A stretch of 6,172 nt of DNA, from the NCBI GenBank assembly GCA_938017765.1, contig CALIJH010000063.1, forward strand, positions 1 through 6,172, read 5' to 3'. Shown one piece after another: positions 4,745-6,172 of this stretch; within the stretch, counting starts at the first letter, position 1, and each line of letters starts with the position of its first letter. The notes beneath the pieces are model-generated. The model saw nothing but the letters and a program-made list of their open reading frames with translations, searched no databases and was not told where the DNA came from. Source of the stretch: an uncultured Leptotrichia sp. (GTDB lineage: Bacteria > Fusobacteriota > Fusobacteriia > Fusobacteriales > Leptotrichiaceae). The position numbers were made by a program, and so were the translations under genes.

Positions 4745-6040
4745 ATGAAAATTGAGAAAAATACAAAAATATCATTGATTTATATAGTTTTACTTTATTT
4801 ATTATACAATTTTTTATTTCAGAAATTTGATTATACTATAAGATATCTTATAAACTTTGTATTTTTGGTTCTAATTTTTGTTAAATTTGTATTCGGACAG
4901 CTGGATTTTTATGCTGAAAGATTTAGATATAAGGATGTATTTATAAATCTCGGGATAAATGCTATTTTTTCTGTTATAATTTTCGTATTTTTAAGAGATT
5001 GGGACATATTCCTGATTTTTGCGATAATTTTTATATTTGATTTGATATTCAGAAGACTGGTATGTTTAAAATATGTAAAAAAACGGAATGTACTCATTTT
5101 CGGCTCAAATCATATTAAAAATAATGTTCAGAAAGATTTGATAAACAGTCCCGATTACCAGTATATCGGTTACATTTCTGACAATAAAAGTAGAGCTACT
5201 GAATATTTAATAGGTAGATACGATGATATGGAAAAAATAATACAGGAAAGGGAAATAGATGTTCTTGTAATAGTCAAAGATATAAAAAGTGAAAGTTTTA
5301 AAAAATATTTAAAAAGAATATTTGATTTGAAAATAAACGGAATGAAAGTATTGAGCTATGATGAATTTAATGAAAATATACAAAGAAAAATAGATGTAGA
5401 CAAGATAGATGAAGAATGGCTTTTGGAATCTAACGGATTTGATATATTGAGCAATGAAAGCCAAAGAAATATAAAAAGAGGGCTTGATCTGATTATAGCA
5501 ATTATTCTTATGATATTGACATTTCCGATATGGATTATAACCGCTTTAATCATAAAAATTGAGTCGCCCGGGCCTGTGATATTTAAGCAGGTTCGTATAG
5601 GTGAAAATATGAAAAAGTTTAAAATATACAAATTCCGAAGCATGAAAATCCATGATATGGAAAAATATCCTAAATACACTATGGATAATGATGATAGAGT
5701 TACAAAATTCGGAAAATTCATAAGAAAAACAAGAATAGACGAATTGCCTCAACTTTTCTGTATTGTAAAAGGTACGATGAGTTTTGTAGGACCGAGACCT
5801 GAATGGGAGCTTTTAGTTGAAGAATACAAAGAAAAAATCCCTTATTATAACTTAAGACATATGATAAAACCCGGAATTACAGGCTGGGCACAAGTTATGT
5901 ATCCTTATGGAGAATGTATAGAAGATGCTAAAAGAAAACTGGAATACGATTTATATTATCTTAAAAACCAAGACCTAATAATGGATGTTCTGACTGTAAT
6001 AAAAACGGTAAAGATTGTATTGTTTGGAAAAGGGAAATAG
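4745..6040 (+). CDS. Polyprenyl-phosphate hexose-1-phosphate transferase (initiating sugar transferase)
   Basis: This family transfers a sugar-1-phosphate from a nucleotide sugar to undecaprenyl phosphate at the inner membrane, the first step of capsule, exopolysaccharide or O-antigen synthesis. The 431-residue protein has the large WbaP/WcaJ-type layout: about four N-terminal helices (near 10-26, 33-51, 67-83, 87-103), a cytoplasmic Rossmann-like domain (about 114-206, beginning RNVLIFGSN), a membrane re-entrant helix (about 246-272) and the C-terminal catalytic domain. Catalytic signatures are SPGPVIFKQVRIG (274-286), FKIYKFRSM (292-300), RIDELPQL (330-337) with the Asp332-Glu333 pair expected to be catalytic, MSFVGPRPEW (345-354) and KPGITGWAQV (375-384). 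The tail PYGECIEDAKRKLEYDLYYL (387-406) recalls the TIGR03013-like branch more than the CpsE branch. The sugar cannot be read from sequence. AGAGGA 4 nt ahead supports the ATG. The mannose isomerase gene follows 43 nt downstream. Confidence 0.93.
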   Translation: MKIEKNTKISLIYIVLLYLLYNFLFQKFDYTIRYLINFVFLVLIFVKFVFGQLDFYAERFRYKDVFINLGINAIFSVIIFVFLRDWDIFLIFAIIFIFDLIFRRLVCLKYVKKRNVLIFGSNHIKNNVQKDLINSPDYQYIGYISDNKSRATEYLIGRYDDMEKIIQEREIDVLVIVKDIKSESFKKYLKRIFDLKINGMKVLSYDEFNENIQRKIDVDKIDEEWLLESNGFDILSNESQRNIKRGLDLIIAIILMILTFPIWIITALIIKIESPGPVIFKQVRIGENMKKFKIYKFRSMKIHDMEKYPKYTMDNDDRVTKFGKFIRKTRIDELPQLFCIVKGTMSFVGPRPEWELLVEEYKEKIPYYNLRHMIKPGITGWAQVMYPYGECIEDAKRKLEYDLYYLKNQDLIMDVLTVIKTVKIVLFGKGK

Positions 6041-6083
6041 ATTTGGAAATAAATAAATTATAAAAAATAGGAGAATTTTAATT

Positions 6084-6172
6084 ATGCTGTATCCATTAAA
6101 ATTTAAAAAAGTTTTTGTTGAAAAAGTCTGGGGAGGTCGAGAATTTGAAACAAAACTCGGTATGACTCTCCC
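6084..6172 (+). CDS. manA: Mannose-6-phosphate isomerase, class I (5' fragment, runs off the window)
   Basis: Only 29 complete codons are present. The translation begins MLYPLKFKKVFVEKVWGGRE and continues FETKLGMTLP; the P-L-K-F...WGGRE start is characteristic of class I (cupin, zinc-dependent) phosphomannose isomerases of the Firmicutes type. The enzyme interconverts fructose-6-phosphate and mannose-6-phosphate in the cytoplasm, supplying GDP-mannose synthesis or allowing growth on mannose. The zinc-binding residues lie beyond the window edge, so activity cannot be judged. AGGAGA at 6069-6074, 9 nt before ATG, supports the start. It follows the sugar transferase stop by 43 nt with no terminator or obvious promoter between, so the two are probably cotranscribed and serve one polysaccharide pathway. 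Confidence 0.8.
   Translation, partial: MLYPLKFKKVFVEKVWGGREFETKLGMTL

Noticed and set aside
5356..5752. Two overlapping minus-strand frames inside the sugar transferase gene
   Set aside because: They are antisense to the catalytic domain, overlap each other and show no family motif.

Overview
The window is very AT-rich and has strong AGGAGG-type ribosome binding sites. It also encodes a signal-peptide-bearing outer-membrane beta-barrel that ends in phenylalanine, so the cell has an outer membrane. This combination of low-GC, Firmicutes-like expression signals and a diderm envelope suggests a fusobacterium, most likely the Leptotrichia group. That is an inference from sequence style and gene content, not a database match.

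Layout: (1) 130-2040, plus strand: complete mnmG, a tRNA wobble-uridine modification enzyme, somewhat divergent and with a low-complexity insert. (2) 2032-2304: a long interrupted inverted repeat with perfect 21-bp ends, overlapping the mnmG stop codon and resembling a miniature mobile element or family repeat. (3) 2305-2508: a gene-free spacer with a 16-bp site one base away from the ParB-binding parS sequence, DnaA-box-like 9-mers, a short direct repeat and AT-rich DNA. (4) 2509-3204, minus strand: a seven-helix YwaF/TIGR02206-type membrane protein with a TTG start and its own extended -10 promoter. (5) 3327-3938, minus strand: a small secreted outer-membrane barrel gene with a near-consensus promoter and a strong terminator. 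(6) 4014-4744: a gene-poor AT-rich divergent spacer ending in a good promoter. (7) 4745-6040, plus strand: a polyprenyl-phosphate sugar-1-phosphate transferase that starts surface polysaccharide synthesis. (8) 6084 to the window end: the first 29 codons of a class I mannose-6-phosphate isomerase, probably in the same operon.

How the genes relate: mnmG is housekeeping and in many bacteria lies near the replication origin beside the ParA/ParB genes, so the parS-like site next to it is coherent. ywaF and the barrel gene run convergently toward mnmG and appear to be separate transcription units divided by a terminator. The sugar transferase and the isomerase look like the start of a capsule or exopolysaccharide locus: the isomerase would feed mannose precursors and the transferase would load the first sugar onto the lipid carrier.

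I found no clear new multi-gene system. The items most worth checking are the parS-like site in its possible origin-proximal setting, the inverted-repeat element at the mnmG stop, and the polysaccharide locus that runs off the right edge.
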